A stretch of 64,000 nucleotides of DNA from JABDKH01 sp963768565. GTDB taxonomy: Bacteria > Bacteroidota > Rhodothermia > Rhodothermales > JABDKH01. The DNA lies in assembly GCA_963768565.1 (NCBI GenBank), contig CAVYIO010000035.1:1-64000 (forward strand). Reading direction: 5' to 3'. Position 1 is the stretch's first letter. The number at the start of each line of letters is the position of its first letter. Shown piece by piece: positions 30,901 through 39,787 of this stretch. The position numbers were made by a program, and so were the translations under genes. The notes under the pieces are model-generated. The model made no database searches. It saw only the letters and a list, made by a program, of their open reading frames with translations, and was not told the origin of the DNA.

Positions 30901-32827
30901 CGACGAGAACGAGACTGACGGGTACCTTGACTGGACGACGGCCGGATGGTCGCTGCGCGAGTTCGATCGGGAGGTAAGTGCCGCCGCCGAACGAGGCAGC
31001 GGTATCTGGCAGGGCCAGTTCGTCGTCTCCGGTCAGCGAATCGAACGGCTGACGCTCGGCTTCGGACTTCTCGTTATTGATGGTAAGACGGGAGCGCTCA
31101 AGAGCCACACCTCAGCCGCCACATTCCCGAATGACTTCTTCGACGACATCGCTGCCTACGATACGCTCGCCGCACAGGCTTCACGTATCGTCGACGGCGA
31201 TCATGTATTTGTTCGGACTCGGCACCTGGGCAACAAGACCGGACTCGTGGAGATCCCCGACAGCATCAAGACCATATTCCGCGATCTGCACAGCGCTGCC
31301 ATCGACACACTGACGTATCGAGACGTCTGGATCATGTTCTCGCGCAAGGGTTTTCCGGCAGAGACCAGGGAATGGGTACCACCTGTCAGCGAGAATGAGA
31401 TCGTCCGGGATACAGTCTTGCAGTTCACCTTCGGCCGCGGAGCAACGGTTTCTCCCGCAATTGGTCCGGCCCAGGAGTGGAAGTCTTTTGGCTGGGATCG
31501 AGAGACGGTCGGGCCTTCGTCGCGCGTGACGCTCGACATTGTTTCGATGGCCAGCGATCAGGTTCTCTTTTCCGGCATTGAGCCGGATGGCGACGTGGAT
31601 CTTGGCTCCGTTGATCCCACCGAACATCCATACCTGGCACTTCGTGGAAATTTTCTCGACTCCACGAACACGGGTACGCCGCAGCTGCAGCAGTGGCACG
31701 TCGAGTACACGCCGGTGGCTGAGCTCGCTCTCGATCCCCTCGTGTCATCGATAGCTCCAGACACCGTACGTGAAGGGCAAACGATCGACGTCTCGTCGGC
31801 TGTCGAGAATCTTTCCGATCTCGCTGCACTATCCACGCATATCGACTACTTCCTGACAACAGCGTCCAACCAGAGACTGCATCTGGGAACGGACACGCTT
31901 TCTGCGTTGACGGGTCGAGAGGTATCCGGTGCCGCCCTGGTCGTCGACACTCGCGGACTTGTGGGCGACAACAACCTTGAGGTCAGGCTGAGCCAGCCGG
32001 GATATGTCGAGCCCATCCTCTTCAACAACGTTCTCGTGTGGCCTTTCCATGTTCAGCGCGACACACAGGCGCCGACGGTGGAAGTTCTTATCGACGGGGA
32101 CGTGTTTCCCCCGGATCCAGACCCCGTTGTGAATCTGCAGGATCCGGCACTGCCGTTCGTTGCGCTGGCTCCGACCGTCGAGATCTTCGTTAACGACGAG
32201 AATGAATTCCTGTCGTTGCAGGGCGACACGACCATTGTGCGCGTGTATCTGGACGGCAAGGAGATCCCGGCGGCCGATCTCTCCTTCGGACCGGGCAAGC
32301 GCCAGTCCGACCGCGCTACGATACAGTTCTCGCCGGATCTGCCAGCTTCGGATACGACTCACACGATCATCGTCGAGGCCTTCGACGCCACGGGCAATCC
32401 GGCGTCCGACAATCCCTACCAGGTGCATTTCCGTACGCAGACGTTCGTGGAAGTGGAGCGCGTGTACCCCTATCCGAATCCGATGAGCTCGTCAACGGTC
32501 TTCGCGTTTCGGCTCCTCGGCGCTGACACGTTTTCTGTCGATGACTTCAGGCTGAGAATCTACACCATCAATGGGCAGCTCGTACGCGAGTTCGACTTGA
32601 TTGAAGATCCCTCCACGCTGGAGTCGGGAGCACTGAAGATCGGATGGAACAAGATTCGCTGGGACGGCCGGGACGAGGACGGCGATCTTGTCGCTACGGG
32701 CGTATACCTGTACAGGGTGTTCGCGTCAGCGCAGGACGAATCGATTCATTCCGGTGAAGGCTGTGCGGGAGATCGTTCCTGTCGAACGGCTTCCGCGCCG
32801 GTCGAGAAACTGGTCGTGATACGATAG
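27916..32827 (+). CDS. PorU-like C25 peptidase with T9SS C-terminal domain (frameshifted)
   Basis: Large secreted protein of about 1,636 residues. It starts at TTG with a signal peptide (IALLGVLLIAVAWPIQSADA). The N-terminal beta-rich region carries frame changes near 28570, 28900, 28950 and 29095. The gingipain fold follows: PRFVVLWGDALYPN, SLAIGRIPNRS, the catalytic histidine in WLTYFGHSAAQTWE and the catalytic cysteine in VILSLGCYTGDFAS. A CARDB-like domain (LTVTVRLENLGLAPADSVVV, FEEVDELNNGADR) and further Ig-like modules come next. The C-terminus is a FlgD-type/T9SS sorting domain (VYPYPNPMSSSTVFAFRL, KIRWDGRDEDGDLVATGVYL). PorU sortases attach T9SS cargo to surface lipopolysaccharide. 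This could be PorU itself or a related exported peptidase. Confidence 0.8.
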
Positions 32828-32839
32828 ATCCGTCCGATC

Positions 32840-34900
32840 CTAGAGACCGTAGGAGGCATTGACGGCGCCCCGCCAGCGGAATAGCTCTGCCTCTATCTGG
32901 TCGCGCTGTTGATCATTGAGGTTACGCGCCAGGTCGACCGTTTCCTTCGGATCGGACACAACGTTGAACACCTTCATATCCTGACGCCGAAAGAAGTACA
33001 GGTACTTGAGCGAGTCTCGCAACAGTGCCATGGACTGATTCGCCGAGGCACTCAGCATCACCGTCGTTCTTCTCTGGCCTCGAGCCGCCGAAAGGCCCGG
33101 CGTTGCTTCACTTGAAACGGTGGCTCCCATTAGATCCAGAATGGTCGGAAAGACATCGATGAGTTGAAGAGGACCGCTCGCCACACTTCGCTTCGCCCTC
33201 AACCCCGGTGCGTACAGGATGAACGGCACCCTGATTGCATCCTCCCAGAGGAAGTGGCAATGAGGAAAGGTCGCGCCATGCTCACCAAACAGTTCACCGT
33301 GATCCCCGACGATCGCGAAAACAGTCTTTCCGATCAGGCCACGCGTCTCGAACTCTCCAAACAACTTCGCGATCACTGAATCGGTGTACCGAAGGGCGTT
33401 GAGATACCGATTGTAACTTTCGTTCTCAGCAAAATCGGAATAGAGATCTATGGAGTCCGGCAGCACGTACGGATGGTGTGATGCATTCGTGTGATACGCA
33501 ACAAGGAAGGGTGCCCCCTCCTGCCGGACGGCGTCGATCCAGTCGAGACTCGGTGATACGAACACTTCATCGGCCGCTCCTGAGTAATTGAGGCTCGCGG
33601 CCTGACCTGCCGAAAGATCCCGACCATCCATGACACGGTCGAAGGCCATATTTCGGACCATCTCGCGTTCGCCGCGTGATTCGACGAAATCGACCGCTGA
33701 GAAGAACGCGCTCCTGTAGCCCAGCCCGCTCAACATCCCCGGCCACGAGGCTCTTCGTATTTCCGAATACAACAGCCGTGCGGTGATGGGCGGGGCAACG
33801 CCATGAAATAGACTGATGAGCGATTCAGACGTACACGGTGTTGTCGGATACATGCGCTCCACGACAAGGGACCGGTCGGAGAGTCGCTCGACAAACGGCA
33901 TCACGCCGCGTACATCGCCAAATGGAGGCATCGCCGAAGCGCGTCCCGACTCTACGATGATCAGCACAATGTTGGGCAGGGCAGCGCGAGCGGCCTTCAG
34001 CGACGTACCAGGCGGGTAGTCAGTCAGCGACAGCGTCGACGGGTCCGGCATGACGTCATCGCGATTCCAGACTGGCCTCCGAATGATCTCACGCACAATC
34101 TCAATGACGGGATTGTGAACGAACGGCCGACTGATGTCTGTTGCAAACCGGTCGGGAATAAGCAGGGCACAGATTAGTGCAATCAACGCGACGCCGAGAG
34201 GTACCGGGTATTGCCGTTCCGGATGACTCGCGCTGAGTGAATGCTGTGAATCCGTCAAAGCCGAAGTGACAATCGCAGCAATTACGAGGATGAGCGGCGT
34301 CGCGAGCAGCAGCATCTGAAGGCCCGACAGGCCACCGGTAATTGCCGGTAGCGCCAGACCCGGGTTGCGCAGGACGAACTGCAGCAGGGGCCAGTTCGCA
34401 TTGGTGCCGGTCGTGATGAAGTAGCCGAGGTCCGCCAGTGCGACCATCATCAGTATCCAGCAACTCGCGAACACGATGATCCTGCACAGGAAGCGCCACG
34501 GCTTGCCCTGTACCATCATTAGTGGCTGACTCACGAGCACGAAGAACGCCAACAAGAAAATGTCCCAGGAGAAGATGGCCATTCCCTTGCCAAGGATCCC
34601 TTTGTAACCTCCAAATGCGATGGCGATAACCGCCTCCAGTATCATCGCAAGCAGTAAAAAGATCGACACAATTGCGACGAAGTACGAGCTGCCATCGAGT
34701 TCCAGGCGAACGCGCTTCGCGATCCACCAGGCCAGTACCGTGGCACCGATTCCAACCACGAGAAGCACCAGGATCGCAATGATCACCCGCTGAGTCGGCA
34801 GATACTTCAGGTAGCTGACGGCAATCTTACCCAGCTTGGCGCCGATCGTGACAAACGCGAGAGATCCAAACAGAACCGCGCGTGATGAACTCGAAGGCAT
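32840..34900 (-). CDS. LtaS-like sulfatase-fold membrane phosphotransferase
   Basis: Intact 686-residue protein. About seven hydrophobic segments fill residues 1-250 (RVIIAILVLLVVGIGATVLA, FVAIVSIFLLLAMILEAVIA, LQMLLLATPLILVIAAIVTS and others). An extracytoplasmic alkaline-phosphatase-fold domain follows. The metal and nucleophile positions of the LtaS/phosphoethanolamine-transferase group are visible: Glu in NIVLIIVESGRAS, Thr in TTPCTSESLISLFHG, and Asp-His in FAIVGDHGELFGEHG, plus HCHFLWEDAIRVPFILYAPG. Such enzymes transfer glycerol-phosphate or phosphoethanolamine headgroups to a glycan or lipid; a sulfatase role is less likely because no C/S-x-P-x-R motif is seen. It ends 12 bases from the convergent PorU-like gene and is paired with a GT2 upstream. 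Confidence 0.8.
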   Translation of the reverse strand: MPSSSSRAVLFGSLAFVTIGAKLGKIAVSYLKYLPTQRVIIAILVLLVVGIGATVLAWWIAKRVRLELDGSSYFVAIVSIFLLLAMILEAVIAIAFGGYKGILGKGMAIFSWDIFLLAFFVLVSQPLMMVQGKPWRFLCRIIVFASCWILMMVALADLGYFITTGTNANWPLLQFVLRNPGLALPAITGGLSGLQMLLLATPLILVIAAIVTSALTDSQHSLSASHPERQYPVPLGVALIALICALLIPDRFATDISRPFVHNPVIEIVREIIRRPVWNRDDVMPDPSTLSLTDYPPGTSLKAARAALPNIVLIIVESGRASAMPPFGDVRGVMPFVERLSDRSLVVERMYPTTPCTSESLISLFHGVAPPITARLLYSEIRRASWPGMLSGLGYRSAFFSAVDFVESRGEREMVRNMAFDRVMDGRDLSAGQAASLNYSGAADEVFVSPSLDWIDAVRQEGAPFLVAYHTNASHHPYVLPDSIDLYSDFAENESYNRYLNALRYTDSVIAKLFGEFETRGLIGKTVFAIVGDHGELFGEHGATFPHCHFLWEDAIRVPFILYAPGLRAKRSVASGPLQLIDVFPTILDLMGATVSSEATPGLSAARGQRRTTVMLSASANQSMALLRDSLKYLYFFRRQDMKVFNVVSDPKETVDLARNLNDQQRDQIEAELFRWRGAVNASYGL

Positions 34901-34912
34901 GGTAGTTTCTCT

Positions 34913-35827
34913 CTACGGATTTTGATGGCCAGACGGTTCATCCACTGGCTCATTGAAATACAGGTCTATGAGCTGATCCAGAGATGTGGCTCTCCAGTCC
35001 ATACGCTGATCGGGAGTGGACGCGCCGGTGGTGGACGCCATGCGATGCTCCACCCGGATCTCGCGTGCCCATCGAACTTCCAGTCCCGCCCGACGGATCT
35101 GTTCTGCAATATGAATCTCCTCTCCGTACATCATCCAGGGCATATTGAGGCTGCATCCCGCGTCGAAGAACGACGGCGGAAAGAACATCACACTTCCGTG
35201 GGGGGCGTAGATGCCGGTCGCGTGAGCCGTCGAGGTTCGTGCCGAGGGAGACTCCTCGCGGGCCGCCGGCTCAAAGCTGCGGCGACTCTTCAAACGACTC
35301 CACCTCAAATACGTGGAACTACTTAGAACTCGCAGAACCGCACGGCGCCACCAGGCGTCGCTGAAGGCACTTCTCAGGAATCGAAGGCGGGCACGACGTG
35401 GCCGTGACCGCATGAAGGGATTCTGGTCCTGATGAATACGCGTACGAATCCGGGGCGCCACCGCGCCAACAGTATCGTCCCACGCGTTCGTGAGAAGCTG
35501 AAGAAATGCGTCTTCGTCAAACGTGATATCAGTGTTCGTGACGGCCACCCAGTCGGGATCGTCTTCTTCCGTTGATCGCCAGCAAGCCAGCCCGTACGCA
35601 CACCCGTTCAGGTAGCCGAGGTTGGCCTCAGGCGTCCAGATGAAACAGCGCTCGTCCATATCGGTGCCGGCGGGCCAATTGAGACTGTTGTCGGTCACGG
35701 ACACGACTACCCGCCAGCCTGCGGGCAGCGGCAACCCGAGCACATGGTCCACGTAGCGCCGGACCTCGTCCGCGTTATTGTAGTGGACCGCGAGAACGCA
35801 CAGTGTCTTGTGGATCGACGATGTCAA
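34913..35827 (-). CDS. family 2 glycosyltransferase (rhamnosyltransferase-like)
   Basis: Intact 304-residue GT-A enzyme. VLAVHYNNADEVRRYVDHVL and VVVSVTDNSLNWPAGTDMDE form the donor-binding start. TPEANLGYLNGCAYGLACWR is the N.G..Gg.n.G segment of WcaE/rhamnosyltransferase-like proteins. DWVAVTNTDITFDEDAFLQL holds the TDxD-type metal site. GIYAPHGSVMFFPPSFFDAG and MPWMMYGEEIHIAEQIRRAG supply the acceptor-side E.D-like motif. The stop lies 12 bases upstream of the LtaS-like start on the same strand, so the pair is probably one operon that builds and decorates a surface glycan. Confidence 0.85.
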   Translation of the reverse strand: MTSSIHKTLCVLAVHYNNADEVRRYVDHVLGLPLPAGWRVVVSVTDNSLNWPAGTDMDERCFIWTPEANLGYLNGCAYGLACWRSTEEDDPDWVAVTNTDITFDEDAFLQLLTNAWDDTVGAVAPRIRTRIHQDQNPFMRSRPRRARLRFLRSAFSDAWWRRAVLRVLSSSTYLRWSRLKSRRSFEPAAREESPSARTSTAHATGIYAPHGSVMFFPPSFFDAGCSLNMPWMMYGEEIHIAEQIRRAGLEVRWAREIRVEHRMASTTGASTPDQRMDWRATSLDQLIDLYFNEPVDEPSGHQNP

Positions 35828-36010
35828 GGATTGGTAGCCGGCGCTCTAGCTGGCGGATTCAGGGTGGGAAACGGCCGGCGATCCGGCCGCAACGGAATCT
35901 ACTGAACAACCGGCTCGAACGGGAGTCGACCCGGGGTCGCCCAACCGTGTTCGCCGGAAGACGTTAACAGTCCGTCAATTCGGACTTCGGATGCGTGCCA
36001 GCAATCCCCC

Positions 36011-36039
36011 ATTGTGCAGGGCAACCTATATTGCACAAT
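36011..36039. promoter_or_regulatory. 8-bp inverted repeat upstream of manC
   Basis: ATTGTGCA (36011-36018) and TGCACAAT (36032-36039) are exact reverse complements with a 13-base spacer, and the second arm ends 21 bases before the manC ATG. No T-run follows. It may be an operator over the manC promoter or a leader hairpin. The rest of the gap from 35828 shows no gene. Confidence 0.4.
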
Positions 36040-36060
36040 CGATCACGACGTACCCACCAC

Positions 36061-37140
36061 ATGAATCTCTACGCAGTAATCATGGCCGGCGGCGTAGGAA
36101 GCCGCTTCTGGCCCGAGAGTCGCCACGCCCGTCCCAAGCAGTTCCTGAAGGTGCTCGGCGACGACACACTGATTCAGCGGACCGTCGCTCGACTGGACGG
36201 ATTTATCCCGCCGAGCCGGTGCTTTGTCGTAACCAATGAGGAGTACGTGGCCCAGACGCGCGAGCAGCTGGAGCACGTCCCGCCGGAGAACATTCTTGCC
36301 GAACCGATCGGCCGTAATACGGCGCCATGCATTCTCTACGCGGCTATCAAACTGATTGCTCGCGACCCGGATGCTGTCATGGTCGTCCTGCCTGCGGACC
36401 ACCTCATCCAGCAGGTCGATCGATTCCATGAGATCCTCAGAGTGGCCGCAAAGAAAGCCGCCGAACCGGGCGCACTCGTCACCATTGGCATCACGCCGGA
36501 CTTCCCGGCCACCGGCTACGGGTACATCCAGTTTGCGGCGGGAAGCGACCATCAGAGCGAGGAACCGTCGGCGCAACCCGTCCGGACGTTCGCGGAGAAG
36601 CCGGACATCGAAACAGCAGAGCGATTTCTGGACTCCGGCGACTTCCTCTGGAACAGCGGAATGTTCATCTGGCGGGCAGATTCGATCCTGGATCAGATCC
36701 GACATCATCTTCCGGAACTAGCCGCTGCCTTTGCCCCTGTCGAAATCGTCGTCGACTCGTCTGATGAGGAAGCGGCCGTGCAACAGGCGTATCAGGCATG
36801 TTCCGGCATTTCCATCGACTATGGTGTGATGGAGCATGCCGATAACGTGTACGTCGTGCCCGGGTCCTTCGGATGGAGCGACGTTGGTGATTGGCAGGCC
36901 GTGTACGATCTGAGTCCAAAGGATGAACACGGCAACGCGATGACCGGTAATGTCATCGTGCGCAACTCGAGCCGCTGCCTGGTGCAGGCGCACGATCGAC
37001 TGATCGTCATGGTCGGCATGCACGACGTTGTGGTCGTCGAGACCGAGGATGCCGTGCTGGTATGCAACCGCGACAGCACGCAGCAGGTCAAGAACGTCGT
37101 GGAGTACCTCCGAGCGCATCGACTGGCCGACTACGTCTGA
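36061..37140 (+). CDS. manC: mannose-1-phosphate guanylyltransferase
   Basis: Intact enzyme of 359 residues making GDP-mannose from mannose-1-phosphate and GTP. It has the nucleotidyltransferase loop MAGGVGSRFWPESRHARPKQ, ILAEPIGRNTAPCILYAAIK, MVVLPADHLIQ, PATGYGYIQFAAG, RTFAEKPDIETAERFLDSGD, FLWNSGMFIWRADSI and SIDYGVMEHADNVYVVPGSF with GWSDVGDWQAV. It lacks the C-terminal phosphomannose isomerase domain of bifunctional enzymes. I use the ATG at 36061 because the motif begins at once; an upstream open stretch contains the inverted repeat. It feeds gmd and fcl located at 20-22 kb. Confidence 0.95.
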   Translation: MNLYAVIMAGGVGSRFWPESRHARPKQFLKVLGDDTLIQRTVARLDGFIPPSRCFVVTNEEYVAQTREQLEHVPPENILAEPIGRNTAPCILYAAIKLIARDPDAVMVVLPADHLIQQVDRFHEILRVAAKKAAEPGALVTIGITPDFPATGYGYIQFAAGSDHQSEEPSAQPVRTFAEKPDIETAERFLDSGDFLWNSGMFIWRADSILDQIRHHLPELAAAFAPVEIVVDSSDEEAAVQQAYQACSGISIDYGVMEHADNVYVVPGSFGWSDVGDWQAVYDLSPKDEHGNAMTGNVIVRNSSRCLVQAHDRLIVMVGMHDVVVVETEDAVLVCNRDSTQQVKNVVEYLRAHRLADYV

Positions 37141-37383
37141 GCACGGCCGGGCGACCCGTCGCCACGACCGCGAGCCCGCGTAGCCGGCAATCTGACAGGC
37201 ACCGACTTCTGCGGATGGTCTGCGCTCACCCGGATCGCCCGCGCAGCCGGGCAAAGCCAACCCGTTGCCGCCGCGCCTCGACAGACGGACCGGCGTTCCA
37301 ACCGGGCGGCTGCAACTCGTCCGGAAGCCGCGCCGGTCTCTTTGCCTGTCTTTCCCCGATCTTCACAATCGAAATGAATCCCG
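37141..37383. other. intergenic stretch after manC
   Basis: No gene, T-tailed terminator or RNA fold is recognisable in this GC-rich gap between manC and the dyads upstream of the TetR gene. A short GGCGAC/GTCGCC inverted repeat near 37150 lacks a U-tract. Confidence 0.4.
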
Positions 37384-37417
37384 CGTCACACCATGACGTA
37401 GGCGTCACGCTCTGACG
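37384..37417. promoter_or_regulatory. two tandem CGTCA-N5-TGACG dyads, candidate TetR operator
   Basis: CGTCA-CACCA-TGACG spans 37384-37398 and CGTCA-CGCTC-TGACG spans 37403-37417. The arms are identical and exact, the spacers are both five bases, and the two dyads start 19 bases apart. Both are preceded by G. They end 21 bases before the ATG of the TetR gene. This is the layout of a paired-dimer TetR operator and suggests autoregulation of the whole efflux operon. Confidence 0.65.
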
Positions 37418-37438
37418 AATTAGTCACAATATGCGTGT

Positions 37439-38105
37439 ATGCAGGTAGACGAACCGCTTTCAATGTCCCGCAAGGAGCGGGAGCGCCTCTCGAGGCGGAC
37501 GGCCATGCTCGAGGCCGCACAGTCGGTCTTCGCCGAAAGAGGTTTCGGACAGTCGACGCTCGATGAGATCGCCTCGCGTGCCGAATTCGGCAAAGGAACG
37601 ATCTACAACTACTTCCCCGGCGGCAAGGAAGAGATGCTCTTCGCGCTGCTCGACCAGCTCTACAATGGCCTGATAGAACTGATCGAGTCGCACTTCGGGG
37701 AGAGCAAAAACGGCATTCCGTTCCGTGACCAGGTCCGCGACTTCCTCACACCGAACGTTCTGTTTTTTTGAAGAGCGCGACGACCTGTTTCTGATCGCCA
37801 TCAAGGAAGCCCACCGACATCTGTTCGGGGATGATCCCGAAAAGGCCGCCTACTTCAGTCATCAACGTGAACGCCTGGTTGCGGCGATCTCCAGGCCCCT
37901 GGAGTCCGCCATGAATCGGGGCGAAATCAAGACCATGCCGTCGAATGCGGTCGCCCACACGCTCCTGGGCAATATCAACGGGTGCTACACACACGTGTGT
38001 CTATGCAACCGCTACGGAAACAACGAACAGGAACTGCCTGGCGGAGCCGAGGAGAACGCCGAGTTCATCACGACAATGCTGTTCGACGGGCTATTGACGA
38101 AATGA
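37439..38105 (+). CDS. TetR family transcriptional regulator (one-base frameshift)
   Basis: Repressor of about 221 residues. The N-terminal helix-turn-helix is RRTAMLEAAQSVFAERGFGQ, STLDEIASRAEFGKGTIYNY and FPGGKEEMLFALLDQLYNGL. The frame ends prematurely at a run of seven T (37763-37769); with six T the protein reads NVLFFEERDDLFLIAIKEAH and continues to HTLLGNINGCYTHVCLCNRY and the TGA at 38103-38105. It overlaps the TolC-type gene by four bases (ATGA) and heads the efflux operon. It is likely autoregulated through the tandem dyads just upstream. A start at 37463 (MSRKERERLS) is also possible. Confidence 0.88.
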
Positions 38106-39787
38106 CAAACACATTCGCGATGCAGCCAAGACCTGGTACAACTTTACCGCGCAGATTCGGGTTGATCGGAATCACGCTGGTTCTGACCCCGCTTCTGCTT
38201 TCCCTGAGTCCAAACACGGCGACCGGACAATCTTCGGAGCAGGGAGTTGCGAGTATCACCCTCGACGAAGCCATTCAGATCGCGCTGGTTCGCAACTACC
38301 TCATTCGGGATGCACGCCTCGACGTGGCAAATGCTCAGTCGCTCGTCCGCGAGGGCTGGGGGCAGGTGTTTCCGCAGCTGAGTTTGAACTCGACCTACAC
38401 GCGTAACGTCAAGAGCGCCAATCCGTTTGCGGGAAGTGATGCCGGCGGCCTGTTTCAGTCGCTGGGCTTCCTGGACTGGCTTGCCTTCAACGAGCGCGCC
38501 AGGACCGACACGGATCCCGCTTCACTCCCCATTTCGCTGGAGGAGTTCTTCGTGCGTCAGGCCGCGGGCCTCGACGCAGCGGGCATCGAGATCTCCAACA
38601 GCGACAACCCGTTTGCGATTCCCAATCAGTTTCGCACGGGCGTCAGCGTCACTCAGAAGGTGTTCGACATCCGAACGTTCTGGGGCGTTGCCGGCGCGCA
38701 AAAGTATTTGAAAGATCTGAACGAGGCGGGCGTCCAGCGGCAGGAGCATATTCTGATCGATACGGTTCGGCGACAGTATTATCAGGCACTACTGGCGAGT
38801 GCACGAAAGCGTGTGGTCTCGCAGAGCGTGGAGCGCACGCGAAAGACGGCCGAGGAAGCTTCTCTTCGAGTAGCCCGCGGTGTCGCGCCGAAGTTTCAAC
38901 GTCTCAGCGCCGAGGTCGAACTTGCCAACCTTGAGACTCAGCTCATCGAGGCATCCGGCGCATCCGACTCGGCCCTCGACCAGCTGAAGTACACTCTCGG
39001 GATTTCCATCGGCCAACCCATCCGGCTTGCGACCGACCTCAAGCCTGTTGACGACGCAATGCTTCGAACCGCGGCCCTTGATGGTGCTGTCGACCTCGCC
39101 CTTCGGAATCGTCCGGACGTCACCCAGTCCGAATTGAACATCGAACTTCAGAAAATCCAGTGGAAGGTGGCTAAGGCCGACTACTTCCCGCTCCTCGATG
39201 CATTCGCAGATGTCAGCTACGTCGGCAACATACCGGACAGCCGCACCTCTACCCTGTCCAACAGCGACGATCCCTTTTCCTTCACGCGTCTTGAGAACGG
39301 TTTCTTCAGCGACAGATACTGGGATATGACCGCCAGCGTCGGCTTCTCACTTTCGTGGACCATCTTCGACGGCTTCCAGCGACATCAGCGAGTGCAGCAA
39401 CGCTCAATAGCAATGGACCGGGCTGAGATCGCCAAACAGCAATTGGCGGAGGCCGTCCAACTGGAAGTGGAGACGGCACTGCGAGGACTTCGAACAGCTC
39501 GACTGCGCATCCTGAGTCAGGAAAAGAACGTGGAGCGCGCAGAACTCAATTACGAGTACGCGAGCGCGCGACTTCGAGAAGGTGTCGCCAGTTCGCTCGA
39601 CGAGCGGGAGGCATCGGAATTACTCGACCAGAGCCGCCTCAGCTATCTGCAGGCCGTGTTCGATTTCAATGTCGCTCTTAGCCAGCTTGAGACGGCTACC
39701 GGCGTAGTAAGGCCTGTCGCCGCAAATCCCGATCTAACATTCAACACTGCCGGACCGGCAACCCTGATACAGAAGAATGATGACTAG
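38102..39787 (+). CDS. TolC family outer-membrane efflux channel
   Basis: Intact 561-residue OEP protein forming the outer-membrane duct of a tripartite pump. The ATG at 38102 overlaps the regulator's stop and begins a signal peptide (GLIGITLVLTPLLLSLSPNT ending near TGQSS). The two-fold repeat is visible: SITLDEAIQIALVRNYLIRD and NAQSLVREGWGQVFPQLSLN, then AALDGAVDLALRNRPDVTQS and KVAKADYFPLLDAFADVSYV. Long coiled-coil helices follow each (RKTAEEASLRVARGVAPKFQ, ARLREGVASSLDEREASELL). It continues to a tail of VVRPVAANPDL and is followed with an 11-base overlap by the adaptor gene. Confidence 0.92.
   Translation: MTNTFAMQPRPGTTLPRRFGLIGITLVLTPLLLSLSPNTATGQSSEQGVASITLDEAIQIALVRNYLIRDARLDVANAQSLVREGWGQVFPQLSLNSTYTRNVKSANPFAGSDAGGLFQSLGFLDWLAFNERARTDTDPASLPISLEEFFVRQAAGLDAAGIEISNSDNPFAIPNQFRTGVSVTQKVFDIRTFWGVAGAQKYLKDLNEAGVQRQEHILIDTVRRQYYQALLASARKRVVSQSVERTRKTAEEASLRVARGVAPKFQRLSAEVELANLETQLIEASGASDSALDQLKYTLGISIGQPIRLATDLKPVDDAMLRTAALDGAVDLALRNRPDVTQSELNIELQKIQWKVAKADYFPLLDAFADVSYVGNIPDSRTSTLSNSDDPFSFTRLENGFFSDRYWDMTASVGFSLSWTIFDGFQRHQRVQQRSIAMDRAEIAKQQLAEAVQLEVETALRGLRTARLRILSQEKNVERAELNYEYASARLREGVASSLDEREASELLDQSRLSYLQAVFDFNVALSQLETATGVVRPVAANPDLTFNTAGPATLIQKNDD

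Noticed and set aside
37763..37769. Programmed slippage at the T7 run in the TetR gene
   Set aside because: Slippery T-runs can be functional, but similar one-base errors occur throughout the window, including in essential genes, so a sequencing error is simpler.
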